DNA of 64,000 bases from Marisa cornuarietis (Eukaryota; Mollusca; Gastropoda; Architaenioglossa; Ampullariidae). Both the position numbers and the translations under genes were made by a program. The stretch's first letter is position 1, and each line of letters starts with the position of its first letter. Shown here piece by piece: positions 37,301 to 49,210 of this stretch. Below the pieces are notes generated by a model, which was not told the DNA's origin, did no database searches, and worked only from the letters and a program-made list of their open reading frames with translations. The stretch spans positions 10,978,501 through 11,042,500 of the forward strand of contig SMMW01000622.1 in the NCBI GenBank assembly GCA_004794655.1, given 5' to 3'.

Positions 37301-40300
37301 AATCCTTGCTCACACATATACGATGTTGAAAAAGGCAGAAGAACTTTCATTGCTTTGTGAGAAAGGAGAGGATATTCTCCTTTGACGCCAATCCAGAATT
37401 TTGGCACTGGTGTTGTTTTGAAGACCATTTTTAGGGACTGGTCACTCGAAAGGTCGATAAGCTGCTCTTCTTCTTCCGTAGACAACCCGCTTGTGCTTGG
37501 ATCATCCAGAAATGGATTACGAATCCAATCATATTTAGTTACATCAATTTCAGCAAAGTTATGCTAAACTTTTCTTGCAGTCCGTCTTCAGATATCTCAG
37601 TTATTCTCCGGCGAACTGTGTCATTTGACAAAGGAATGGCTTGCAGTTGCGTAGCAGCATCTTCTCCTATCATGGTCCGTACAATGTCCATTGCTGCAGG
37701 CAGTATTAATGACTCTCCGATCGTATGTGCTTTTTTGTTTTGAGCAATGCGATAGGAAACTTGATACGAAGTCATCAAAGCTTTCTTAGGAATGGATTAT
37801 GTGAGGCAAATGTTTTTTTTTTGTCTCTTTTGTATTCTTGCAATTTTCGTTCAAAAAATTTGAGACGTTTGCAAGCAAATTCCGCATGCCGAGTTTCCAA
37901 ATGGCGCCGTAGTTTGTTTGGCTTCATACTGTCTGGAGCTAATACTGAGAGGCAAACAACACACTGTGGCCGTTCTTTACCATCAACAACAATGTTGGTA
38001 AAACCGATTTTCAATTATTCATTGTCATACTTTCTTACTTTTGTAGCAGGCCTTCCTGGTTTTTCATCGGCTCCAGCACCCAAAACTTGCACATCACTCG
38101 TTTCTTCTCTTTTACTTTTCAAAAAACCACCGCAATCAGTTCCTTTTCGTATCACAAATTTATCCATGGTTTCACCAGAACAAACACGTGTACTTCACCT
38201 TCAAATTTTTGTTAAAACTGCTGTCTTTACTGAACCCAGCAAGTAAATTAGTAAAGGGGAGTGTAAAGGTTGGGTCTCACTGTCGCGCAATAGTAATGTC
38301 TCCGCGATGCGGACCTCCTCTCGACACCATGCAAATTCGGAAAGTGGTCAACATTTCTTACTCAGAGGCCGAGTTGCCTCTTCCTGCATGTGGGGCGTCC
38401 CTTGTCACCCTTTGATGTTTGACCGAATCAGGGAAGCTGACACATACTAAAATCTTCGACACAGCCGTCCTGTTGAGGTCGGCTTGCCACGTGCCACTGG
38501 TCAAGATTTATAGCCACCCGCCTTGACCATCCTTTCCGGCTATTAACTGGAGCGGTGGTAACTTGACCAGTGGACTGTTGGTGGTCTGACACAAGCTTAA
38601 CTAAAGGTAGAAAATACATTTTCTACAGGGAGCCAGGCGAATGAATCATCTAAGGCAGCGTTTCTTAACCTTGTTTCTTGTGACGCCCTCACCCCATGAC
38701 GAAAAAAGATATGTCCGCGCGCCCCCCTTAGCAAGCTATTTTCACTAATACCGATATGAGATGTGAGAAACTTAAAAAAATGACCACCTTCGTGCCCCCT
38801 TTGTCAGCACGTCGCGTCCCCCCAGGGGGGCGCCCCCCACAGGTTGAGAACCTCTGATATATGGCTTACTTTGTTTCTTTGTGACCCTTTTTGTCCATCG
38901 TAAACAATGGGGTGGGTACTCCAATAGGGTGAGTGACACCTGGACACAAAGAGATGCTCATGGTAAGAATTTACTAAAAAGCAGCACTCAACCAAAATAA
39001 GACATACTATTTAGCCTGAAAGACTTTACTGTGTTACTGCTTCCACAATAATGGGAGGAGGCAAACATGAACGTTTGACAGAAGTTAATGATATTTGAAG
39101 CAGTTAGCATTATACAGGCTCTCATTTCAAGCCATATCAAAAATGCTAAATATTAATCATTAAATTCTAAACTTCATCTTTGCAGCATCAACAACAACGT
39201 TCTTAACAGTAGAAGTTGATGTTCAAATGATATCACCTTCCATCTGCCCATTCTGTGGCACCACCTGTCCATTGAGAGCCTCAACCAAAGAGATGGCTTC
39301 GTACCCTGGAGGTACACCTTCTTGACTTACAGGATTTTCATCTGTCTCATTCTAAAACAGCCAACAACTGGTGATGCAGAAAATCATGGTAGCTATCAAC
39401 AAACAGTTGTCTATTCTACTATCCATGTTCATGCAGAACAGTAGCTATACTCTTCAACACTACATCGTTTTGTTTCTGTAGTCAGCAACAATCCACATGC
39501 ATATGCAGCAAGGACTTTGCACACACAAAACTGCAATCATCCTGCAAACTTTTCATGCTTGACACATTTACCTGCTGTTGACCAGTCACCGGTATTTTCT
39601 TCCTCATGGCACGAATCTGAAGCAAAGCTCGGAATTTGACGCGGCAGATGGGACACATACTGGCCTGGTATCGAAGGGATTCTGCACACATGCTGCAAAG
39701 ACACAGGTGTCGACATGGCAAGATGAGAGTGTCCCGCATGTCTGACATACAGATGACACATTCTGCTCCACTGTCTTCGACATCTTCATCAGGATCAATG
39801 TGCTGCAAATAAAGGCACTTAATTTATGACAGAATACCAACCAATTTTAATCCATTTTATGGATTCCAGTTAGACTACTTTGTGTAATAAAAGTTACTAA
39901 GAAATGACCTTGTTTGTTTACAAGCAGTGGAAGGACAGAGATCAAGTAGGCTCGTCACAAACACTAATTTTATGTCCCCAGCAAAAGCACGAACCTTCAT
40001 GCGTTCCATATTTTTGTTCTCAATGCCATAGATCTCTTGCAGCAGATAGCATAGGCCATCCACAAACTGTTTCTGTTTGAGTGGTTTTATCAGGTAACTT
40101 CCCTCTGGACTTTTCTCAATGACTGCATACATGATGTGTGAGTGGCCAGCATGTTCTAAATTTATAAAATGAACTTTCAATATATCAAATCAATATTGAT
40201 TGAGGGTAAGAGAAACCAAGGTTAAATATTACAGAAAATATTCACTTGCAAACAGCAAATTCTTGATCTAATGATCATTACATATTAGTTTTGAGAACGT

Positions 40301-43300
40301 TTCTATATGTTGCATCTAATATTTGTACAATCTGAAGAATTTTCAATTTTTCTAACAAGATGAGAAAATATGTGCCATAACCAAAATTCATGTGAAGTGA
40401 TTTTTTAAACTTTCACTTCTAATGTACAGTTATTTTGTAGCAAGATAAGGGCTACAACAGTTCTGTATTCTATAAATCAAAGAACAGTAGTTGATGTTAA
40501 TGCATATGTGGAACTACTGGACAGATGAAAAGAAATATTTAAATAGCATTTCTGAAAAAGAAATGATCACATCATTATTTCATAATTCATTATTACTGTT
40601 TAGATTGTTAAAAAACCCTAAAATTGCACCAAATTATGCATAAATTAGTAGCGATCTCAGGAGAAATACCTTCTTCTTCAACTAGGCAGTGAATGACGAT
40701 AGGGAAAATTTCCTTCTCAAAACTGTACTGCCACTGAAACATGCCCAACAATTTTGCTACAGAGCATCTATCAAGATAATATGTCAATCCTCTTAATGTA
40801 TTTGAAGCTGCCTTGCTGAAAAAGACTGAACACTCTACTGACTGAAGTTATAATCAATAATTAAACTACCATTCTAATACTACTTCCTCCTATGTCTGCA
40901 CATGTCATAGCATGCACATGTGTCAATGTGAAAGTTCATTTAGATTTACCAAAAATATTTAGACATATTTTTGTTTCTACACAGCTTTGTCTTAAAGGTC
41001 TACATGAACACTTACAATGCACAAATTGTGTTTCATCTGAAAAGTCCAAATGAATCTTCTCCAGCTTCAGCATCAATGAATGAGACAACATTATAATAAT
41101 TTAATGTGGTCTGTCCAGAAAGCATTTAGCCATTTTGAGTATCTCAAAAACTGATTATGTGACCTTGATGTAATTTGTCGGCTAGTCAGAGAGGACCCTA
41201 CTTTAAGTGTATGGAAAGTCACTTTCCTGTGAGCTACTCAGTCAGCAGCGAAATACAGCTGAAGGAGTTTGCATACTCTGGGGCTGTCACATTCACAAAT
41301 GTGATCAGAGAATCTGCATCTGCATCAAGCTTTCATCCACAAAAATAGACAATTAAGAAGGCCTTAGATGATGATTCAATGAGTGATACCCCTGATAAAA
41401 ATGTCATACCAATGCTTGAAAGATGGTTATAAAATTGTTGAAAGTGATCCACATTCTAGATGGCCTTCAACAAGCAGAACACCGAAAAATGCAATTTGCC
41501 ACATTTCATGTCAAGATCCTCCATCAAAAAACTCTGTGGAATCCCCAGACATTATCACACTGTCAGCAGCTGATTTTCATTTATGTGGTCTGCACATGCT
41601 CAACATTTTTAGTGTTTTGCTATGATCAATGTGAGTGTAACAGTTGCACAGTGCACAGCCTCACTCAACAGCATCTCACTGCTTCACAGACTGACTCTTA
41701 ATACATGCAGTCTCTGAAAAGTTTGATCAAGGTCATGCAACAGGTTTTCAAGATACCAAATATGCTGGATACTTTCTAGACAGATCCGTTATCACTACAT
41801 CTCCACATACTCAACCTCCTTATAATGGCAAACACTAGCTCACAAAGAATATTTATATGGGGAAGGATGGAGGGAAAAAAATCACCTCTTCATCAGAGAA
41901 TTTGCTTGGATTAATTGTATGTGTTGGCTGGCTAAATAGCTGTGCAGCCCCTCGCTTGTAATGAAAGCCTTCAGAACTCATGGCAGCACTTTTTGGATGA
42001 TAACTGTTAAAAAAAAAGCATAAAGAATTTTTCTGTTGCCTGACTGACAGAGAAAAATGTTATAAGTAATAATTTTTTCCCCACAGAGTGATGCTTCTTT
42101 TTTAGAAAATTAACTCACCATGAGTTCAAGGTGGTTTTGGACTGATTACAAAACTTAAAAGATAAATTGAAGAATCACAAGTGTAACACTTGCACACACC
42201 TACATAAGCACACAACAAAAATAAAATATTTTCCTGCATACTTGCATAGCTAAGTATAATAAACACACAAGTGGAAGTGAAACAATATATACATATATAA
42301 AAGAAAAAAAACAGGTAAATTGAAAAGAGGTACAAATCTTAAAGGATGCATGGCATAAAAAATATTGGAATCTTTTACCAACCTACTACGATAGAAGAAT
42401 GTATAATACACAGTATTTAGATCTCATTTTTCAGCATCATTAATATCAACTTACACAATCTGTCCACCTATGACCTCTTCAATAGCGAAGTAATGGATCC
42501 GGATGGTACATCTCACATCCGAGTCAAAAACAAACTCAATATTATATAACGTGTTTGATTCTTCATGATCAAGTGGTACCTTTTCTGTAGCTATGGCCCT
42601 GGAAATTGAAGTCAAATGTGTGTGATCTACTCACAAAATAACACAATTTTCAACTTTCATGTCTATTGTCACACATAAGAGAAGTGAGATCTTACTGTTT
42701 TATATGTCTCTGTAAATACTGTCAATAATAAATGAATAGTTGTTTTATATATATATATATATATGTGCACATCATTTAACTGATCAAAGCATGACAGGGT
42801 GTGTTAATCTGAAATGACCTATGACCCATGTTAATAGCTTTATGTCACTGATTCTGTACTTACTTCACCAATCGCAGTGTATCTTTTCGAATATAAACAA
42901 GACTCTTCAGGGTCTTGGTTGGTTCATTTCCTGTGGGTACAGGGTATGGAAACTATCAAAGGAAAAAAAGCAAAGGTTCAACAAAAAAGGCTATTAAATC
43001 AACAATAAAAATAAAAAAACAATTATTTCAAAATTACACTTTTTTAGTTTATTTAACATCAGTCTTATTTTGCTGTCTTCAAAAGAAATCTTTAATACAT
43101 AGAGACAAAAGGATAGACACAAACAAATTATGGGAGAAATTAACAAGCACTTGAAACAAAGTGAATCTCACAGGAACTGGCTTGTTTCCCAGGAAGTTAA
43201 GATCTTCGTTTTCACCAAACAGGTATTCTCCTGGCTGAGGAGATTCAAATCTTTCTCCTCCCATAATGAAATGAGTACCAAAGTAACTGCCTGCAAACAT

Positions 43301-44296
43301 AAATGCTGTTTTCTTCTAATCAGAACTTTAGGATTCCTCCTCATCCTTTAAGTAGTTTGACATTTTTTTCATTAAGATGTAAGTTAAGATGTAATCAAAT
43401 ATTTCCACTTCATGTCTACTGTATCTTTGTTCTTTAAAAATGCAAAATGTATTTGCATTCCATAATAATATAATTATTATTATTCATATTTAAAAAAAAT
43501 AAAGTTGTCTCAGCTTTTTTAAAATAAAATAGTCTTATTCTATTATGTCTTGTTATACTTTACTTGATGCACACAGTCTCCATAAAACTATTGCAAGTGT
43601 ATTGTATTAAACAGATTTGAAAGTATGAGGAAATGAAAACATATAGGCCTATATGTGTATATTTGTTTAAATAAAGTTCAAATTTCTAAGCGCTTCAAAA
43701 ACATGATACAAAGACAAAAATTTTCTTCTAACAAAGTAGTGTATGCTGACTGTGACAATTAAGAGGGCAGATGTAAATGGTGTTTTAAACAGACAGTAAC
43801 TTACTGTAATGTAGTGGTTAATAAAGATTAAAAAAATTACAAAGAAACTGATAATGAAAATCAGTCGAAAATTTTCTTAAGCTGCAGTGTTTAACTTTTA
43901 CTGGGTAAACAGTGTGATGTAGAGCTAGGGAGGGTGAGATGTGAGAGACTGAAAAAAAAACAACCACATTCGGTTTGATCCTTGTCTTGGTAGCATACAA
44001 TGTAGGCCTATCTGTAGAACTAAGTGAACTAAAATATAATTAGGATGATATTGAAAATGTTATTTTACTACCCAAAGATTAAGCTAAGAATGGAAAACTA
44101 AGAAATAAGCAGAAAAATGAAATAAAGCATAAAAGATTTATGAACAATTTTATGAAATGAAAAAGCTTATGTGATCATAACACTGAAAAAACGCATTAAT
44201 TTTACCTGTTTTGGGTGGATAACGATAAGCATTTACAGCTGATATATCCACGTTTTCCACACCTGTATTTCTCCTGTTCGATATGGTACCCCCCAT
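34140..44296 (-). CDS. MGRN1: MGRN1/RNF157-type RING E3 ubiquitin ligase, complete 14-exon gene
   Basis: The coding exons, in transcript order, are 44206-44296, 43172-43290, 42864-42952, 42455-42598, 41886-42003, 40670-40733, 39995-40155, 39572-39802, 39237-39351, 38870-38939, 36104-36277, 35172-35274, 34758-34923 and 34140-34378. They total 1884 nt (627 aa plus stop), with GT-AG boundaries and compatible phases throughout. The protein opens MGGTISNRR, an N-myristoylation consensus shared with mammalian MGRN1/RNF157. Residues about 20-262 form the conserved region before the RING (DAR2-type in this family). A C3HC4 RING follows with C277, C280, C292, H294, C298, C301, C312 and C315. The tail is long, acidic and poorly conserved. 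The family transfers ubiquitin to substrates; mammalian MGRN1 is linked to TSG101, melanocortin receptor and mitochondrial or endosomal traffic. Invertebrates usually have one gene for the vertebrate MGRN1/RNF157 pair, so either symbol would fit. The length lies between those of the two human proteins. The assignment is very secure; exon 10 and the tail exons are less so than exons 1-9. Confidence 0.95.
34758..34923 (-). CDS. MGRN1: MGRN1 exon 13 (acidic tail)
   Basis: The exon encodes KSVEELVSPGWKAGCQGRKG and ends with a strongly acidic run, SETEPEPDYDEDEAEDG. The acceptor is ACTTCAG and the donor GATG|GTGGGT (phase 1). Confidence 0.8.
35172..35274 (-). CDS. MGRN1: MGRN1 exon 12 (tandem NAGNAG acceptor)
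   Basis: The exon encodes RRSPEKRVLEEDCAVDGQDL and then PPDTQVTHCRANNK. The acceptor reads GAAGAAG, so splicing at either AG stays in frame and adds or drops one arginine (exon start 35274 or 35271). The donor is AAG|GTAAAG (phase 0). Confidence 0.75.
36104..36277 (-). CDS. MGRN1: MGRN1 exon 11
   Basis: The exon encodes ISLSTSIEYQKEMDPAAVIE and a charged stretch ending TQIVPEMVD. The acceptor is a T10CAG tract and the donor AG|GTATTG (phase 2). Only this frame is open. It belongs to the weakly conserved C-terminal tail. Confidence 0.8.
37162..38167 (-). pseudogene. Broken hAT transposase with BED zinc finger
   Basis: The reading starts at an ATG at 38165-38167 and meets an in-frame TAA about 150 bp later, just before the GFTNIVVDGKERPQCVVC block. 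That block begins a BED finger with CVVC and HLETRH. The frame ends at 37775. A second piece (37539-37778) with HTIGESLILPAA is in another frame. The last piece (to 37162) is the hAT C-terminal dimerisation region, with YPLLSHKAMKVLLPFSTSY and KYRNRLDAE. The large catalytic middle is mostly missing. The pieces resemble the ZBED5/hAT-5-like family. The transposase is inactive; the same elements have been domesticated elsewhere, but this copy shows no sign of it. Confidence 0.88.
38656..38856. repeat. Second hAT left end nested near the right terminus
   Basis: At 38656 the sequence CAGCGTTTCTTAACCTT followed by TTGTGACGCCC repeats, in the same orientation, the true left end at 36687 and its subterminal GC-rich stretch. 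With the right end at 38856 this makes a roughly 200-bp unit with hAT-like inverted termini, like a small non-autonomous element. The bases before it (ATCTAAGG) do not match the duplication at the right end, so it may be an internal duplication and not an independent insertion. Confidence 0.6.
38870..38939 (-). CDS. MGRN1: MGRN1 exon 10 (predicted small exon)
   Basis: This 70-nt exon is inferred from signals and phase. The acceptor is TTTGTGTCCAG and the donor AA|GTAAGC. It is the only candidate I found that takes the phase 1 end of exon 9 to the phase 2 start needed by exon 11. It encodes VTHPIGVPTPLFTMDKKGHK. The donor lies 5 bp from the hAT target-site duplication. Confidence 0.72.
39237..39351 (-). 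CDS. MGRN1: MGRN1 exon 9 (PPGYE segment)
   Basis: The exon encodes NETDENPVSQEGVPPGYEAI and then SLVEALNGQVVPQ, matching the conserved VPPGYE-I-L-EALNG block after the RING. I place the donor at GAAG|GTGATA (phase 1). If it is not spliced, the frame adds only GDII before a TGA at 39223-39225. Confidence 0.85.
39572..39802 (-). CDS. MGRN1: MGRN1 exon 8: RING finger
   Basis: The exon encodes residues 263-339. It carries CVICMSDMRDTLILPCRHLC and continues to CPICRVKFRALLQIRAMRKK. The DTLILPCRHLCLC and FRALLQIRA blocks are diagnostic of the MGRN1/RNF157/LOG2 group among RING proteins. The acceptor is TTTGCAG, the donor CAG|GTAAAT, and both ends are phase 0. Confidence 0.96.
39995..40155 (-). CDS. 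MGRN1: MGRN1 exon 7
   Basis: The exon encodes HAGHSHIMYAVIEKSPEGSY and then KPLKQKQFVDGLCYLLQEIY, the strongly conserved segment before the RING (KPLKQKQ, YLLQEIYGIENK). The acceptor is AATTTAG. The donor is AAG|GTTCGT, which is weaker than consensus. Confidence 0.92.
40670..40733 (-). CDS. MGRN1: MGRN1 exon 6
   Basis: This short 64-nt exon encodes WQYSFEKEIFPIVIHCLVEE. The family has an equivalent block just before the H-G-H-H-like segment. The acceptor is GTTTCAG and the donor GAAG|GTATTT (phase 1). Confidence 0.9.
41104..41789 (+). mobile_element. Internally deleted mariner element in MGRN1 intron 5
   Basis: The left end GGTCTGTCCAGAAAGCATTT (from 41108) and the right end, which reads GGATCTGTCTAGAAAGTAT on the minus strand, are imperfect inverted repeats. 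TA dinucleotides flank both sides (41102-41103 and 41790-41791). An open frame at 41383-41625 joins two mariner transposase landmarks that are normally far apart: the N-terminal LKDG...ESDP.SRWPSTSRTP region and a SPDI...ADFHLCG stretch equivalent to SPDL-P-DFHLFG near the catalytic C-terminus. The middle is deleted. The element lies antisense to MGRN1. Confidence 0.75.
41886..42003 (-). CDS. MGRN1: MGRN1 exon 5
   Basis: The exon encodes YHPKSAAMSSEGFHYKRG and then QLFSQPTHTINPSKFSDEE. The acceptor is TTTAACAG and the donor GAG|GTGATT (phase 0). The 1152-bp intron that follows contains the mariner remnant at 41104-41789. Confidence 0.92.
42455..42598 (-). CDS. MGRN1: MGRN1 exon 4
   Basis: The exon encodes residues about 100-148, including YNIEFVFDSDVRCTIRIHYF. 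This is the beta-rich core of the domain before the RING. The acceptor is TTTCCAG and the donor GT|GTAAGTT (phase 2). Confidence 0.92.
42864..42952 (-). CDS. MGRN1: MGRN1 exon 3
   Basis: The exon encodes FPYPVPTGNEPTKTLKSL and then VYIRKDTLRLVK, matching the family block in which an EP-KTL-SLVNIRKDSLRLV pattern is conserved. The acceptor is GATAG and the donor AA|GTAAGTA, ending in phase 2. Confidence 0.92.
43172..43290 (-). CDS. MGRN1: MGRN1 exon 2
   Basis: The exon follows the acceptor TTTGCAG and finishes the split glycine codon. It encodes the family hallmark with HFIMGGERF, then YLFGENEDLNFLGN. The donor is CCT|GTGAGA and the exon ends in phase 0 (residue 70). Confidence 0.93.
44206..44296 (-). 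CDS. MGRN1: MGRN1 exon 1 (start codon)
   Basis: The exon encodes residues 1-30 plus one base. It begins MGGTISNRRNTGVENVD and ends AYRYPPKT before the donor CAG|GTAAA. Gly2 and Ser6 give the myristoylation pattern MGxxxS. The start is fixed by similarity to the vertebrate N-terminus, which also opens with MG and has an RYPPK block. Confidence 0.93.
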
Positions 44297-46169
<1,873 letters not shown>

Positions 46170-46188
46170 AGACACTTCTTGAGATGTG

Positions 46189-46194
46189 AATAAA
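46189..46194 (+). terminator. Possible proximal polyadenylation signal of UBALD
   Basis: A canonical AATAAA lies 20 bp after the UBALD stop codon. Use is not shown. If it is used, the 3' UTR is very short; otherwise transcripts may run through the AT-rich 46.2-48 kb stretch. Confidence 0.35.
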
Positions 46195-48073
46195 CTGTGA
46201 TGTGTTCAGCCATGAGAGTTGAATTACAGGGAGTAATTTTTTTCTCTTCTTTTATTTTTTTAAACCTTGATTGTCACTCCCTTGTGATCTTCTCTGTTGC
46301 TGGTAGATATGGTGTATGGAGGAAATCTGGAGGATTTTTCCAAAGAAAAAGGAATGGAATTGTGCTTTGCGTTGGTAATGGGTTTGAGGAACAAGAATTG
46401 GGAGGGTGGGTTTGCTTTTACAAAAAATGTGCACATCTAAATTTCATCAACAGCTGTGAGCATCAGTGTCAAGATTTCCGGATGGACTGTTCAGAGGAAT
46501 ACATTTCTTCGCAGCTACTGCCACAAATGTAAAAGATGAAACAATGAGATGTGAATGTTTTAACGCTGATCACACACCAAAAAAGAAACATGGGAGGGAT
46601 GGGGTGAAATTGGTCTGAATGGTAATATGAAAAAAATACAAGATCTGTTTCAAGTACAGCATATGTTAACTTCATAGGATATTGATTTTCTTGATTGTTT
46701 CTGATGTGGATTGACATTAACCTACCTTTGTTTTGAATGTTTGTGTTGCTTATCCTTTTTTTCATATTTGATACAAAGACTTTTTTAAAAACAAAGTTCA
46801 GTCATTACATATTACACATTACACATTTTCAGAGCAAATTAATTGAATGTAAGAATATGTTATGGTGTGTTCATTTGTAGATATTATAAACTGTGTGCTT
46901 TTGGGAAAAGGGTGTGTGGATGGATGGATGTGCTTACTGCAAATGTGCACTTGCACATACCATGATATATTTCTTCAGATTTTCTTCTTTTGATTTTTCT
47001 TTCTAGTTTAGTTAGTAGGCTTTAATTTCTACCATGTGTAAAAGTTCATTGTTCCTCTTTAGGATTTCATACATTGACTCATTCAAAATATTGAAATGTG
47101 CTTTTTGCAAGACCCATTCACAGATTAAAGAATTTTGTACATATTTATATTATCTGTTTGTCGTAACTTGCACTCTCTTGGTACATGTGTACTAGTTAGC
47201 CTCGTTTCCATGTCACGAATGGGAAGTTGTTAAAGCTGCATTAATACTACAATAAGTACTGGAGTGTGCCTAAGTAGGAGGAGGCTCCTTTCCCTATTTG
47301 TGTTTCTCTAATCCAAGGATTGTGGATGAACAGTGATGTGTGAGGAGGATTCCTGCTTGAGTATTGTACATTATTGCAAAGTGAATGAGGTTAATAGCTA
47401 CAAATTAACTGAAAAATTATCTTATCATTATCGAGTGACATAATCTTGATAAAGTTGAGAACAAAGCAAGATAAAGTACAAGTGCATTTGATGATTTCAG
47501 AACTGCTTGACAACCCGTGGGACATCCATTAAAGAAGGACTTTTAATGAATGGAAAATATAACTTTCAATATTGTTTTCTGACTGTGGATAAAGCAAACC
47601 TAATGACTGGTGTGGTGTATGTACATGAACTGCTATTTCTGTGGATAATACTGATGCTTATTCCAGTGGAAAAAAAAGTATCATAATATTAATAGACAAA
47701 AATTAGTTATGCGGTAAAACCTTTGTTCACTTAAGAAGAGGCTTGCTGGTTTCAGATGTAATCTTTTGAATTTGTTATTGATTTTGTACATACATTTTTA
47801 AGATGGCAATATCGGAACCTTTAATAACTCAGCAGTCTCTTACCATCTTGTAATAGTTTGTGGCTGCTGTTTTCAGGGGAATGACTTGTACCTTGCCAAC
47901 GCATACCTCAGTTGATAGCTTGGTATCTCAGATTGAGACAGACATGAAGGTCTCACATTTTAAACGTACTAATCTCAGTCATTCGGAATGTTTTGTAAGC
48001 TGTTCTTTCAAGTCGTCTTACTAGCATCATTCTGTATTTCCAATATAAATCTTATCATTAAAAGGACATTTTC

Positions 48074-48116
48074 TAATTATTGCAAACTCTTCCATGCTTT
48101 ATAACTGTATGAGCTT
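48074..48116 (+). repeat. 43-bp direct repeat, copy 2
   Basis: This is a perfect match to 45789-45831. Flanking sequence differs on both sides immediately, so the repeat is short and sharply bounded. Confidence 0.85.
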
Positions 48117-48570
48117 AGAGGAACAACATAGTCAACTAGCTGATGTGCTGATTCATTTCCACAGAAAATTTCATAGTTTGAAAGAGCCGTTTATATGCAA
48201 TCATGCCTAAAACAACTCTGGGCCAATTAAATCATGTCTACAATAACTCAGGGCCAGTACATAGAGGTTGCCATGTTTTTTTTTCAAGTGGCATTATCAG
48301 CACTCTTTTCCTGTGTTCACTTTCAGTGTCCTAACTGTATTTGTTGAAATGTTAATGTGCTGGAGATTGCGCCATACAATTTTGAATTAGAGCACAATGA
48401 TTTTTAAAAAAAAGTAAGTGAATTGGAGAATTCAGGCATGACAAAAGATAAAGTTACAGCAGTAACATAGAGTTTCAATGTGGAAACTACATTTTTCAAT
48501 GTTACTGTAGAGTGTAGAAGTTTCAGGCCAACAGTCTTTGCATGTGAAAAATAGAAAAATGCCATTACAC

Positions 48571-48609
48571 TGATTGGCAGTCTTTTAGCTTTTCAGCTCC
48601 CAGTAGCTG
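48571..48609 (+). repeat. Dispersed repeat with TGATTGGCAGTCTTT core, copy A
   Basis: It reads TGATTGGCAGTCTTTTAGCT and then TTTCAGCTCCCAGTAGCTG. The same core recurs at 49241 and 49298. Confidence 0.75.
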
Positions 48610-49210
48610 ATTGAACCTCCTTTTTCTCACTGCGTTGTAATTCTTTGGAAGTAGGTTTTTACAGACTCTTATACATATACAAATCCAATGCCTTGCATGC
48701 ATCCTACTTTCTCAAAGGTAGAATGCAACAAAGACAAGTCTGCTCACATCCAATGCCTAACCACAGATTTCATGTTTTCCACGCTTCTTGCAGATATTCA
48801 GCTGATAATCAGGGTTGTGCTGGCCAATCAGCAGAAGTGCTAACAGACCCCAGAATTATTACTGGTTTTTTTCTTTTGTTTGTTTGTGTGTTTGTTTGTT
48901 TTTGTTTTTTTTGTCAGATAGGTCCAGTTATGTTACAAACTTGGATCTCTTTATTCTTCCTGAAAGAGTGCACAAAAATTTTAGCCTGGAATTGTGTTTT
49001 AGAAATAATTGTAAGTGAACGATTCTTTTACAACCTGAAATTATGTGGAAATGTTTCAGAACCTCAGTATTTATCAATCAACTTCTTGCTACTTCACTTA
49101 CCATTCTCGTGAATACTTGTATAATTTATGGCAATGTTTGATGCTGTGATGATTAATTCCCTCTCTCTCATGGTAATTTGGGTGTGTGTTGGAAGAGGGA
49201 TCTGTGTTTA

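Larger units (their letters stand above)
36687..38856 (-). mobile_element. hAT transposon (ZBED5-like), decayed, in MGRN1 intron 10
   Basis: The left terminus is CAGCGTTTCTCAACCT at 36687 and the right terminus AGGTTGAGAACCTCTG ends at 38856; these are imperfect inverted repeats of the hAT (CAGNGGTTCTCAACC) type. ATATATGG flanks both ends exactly (36679-36686 and 38857-38864), the 8-bp duplication expected of hAT. The 2170-bp element carries a broken transposase on the same strand as MGRN1. It lies almost against the exon 10 donor. Without it the host intron would be about 414 bp. Confidence 0.92.

Noticed and set aside
39537..39840. Alternative-frame ORFs over the RING exon
   Set aside because: They are shadows of MGRN1 exon 8, whose frame carries all eight RING ligands.
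46197..46532. 111-codon ORF after UBALD
   Set aside because: It lies in probable 3' UTR or intergenic AT-rich DNA; composition is not coding-like and no acceptor fits.
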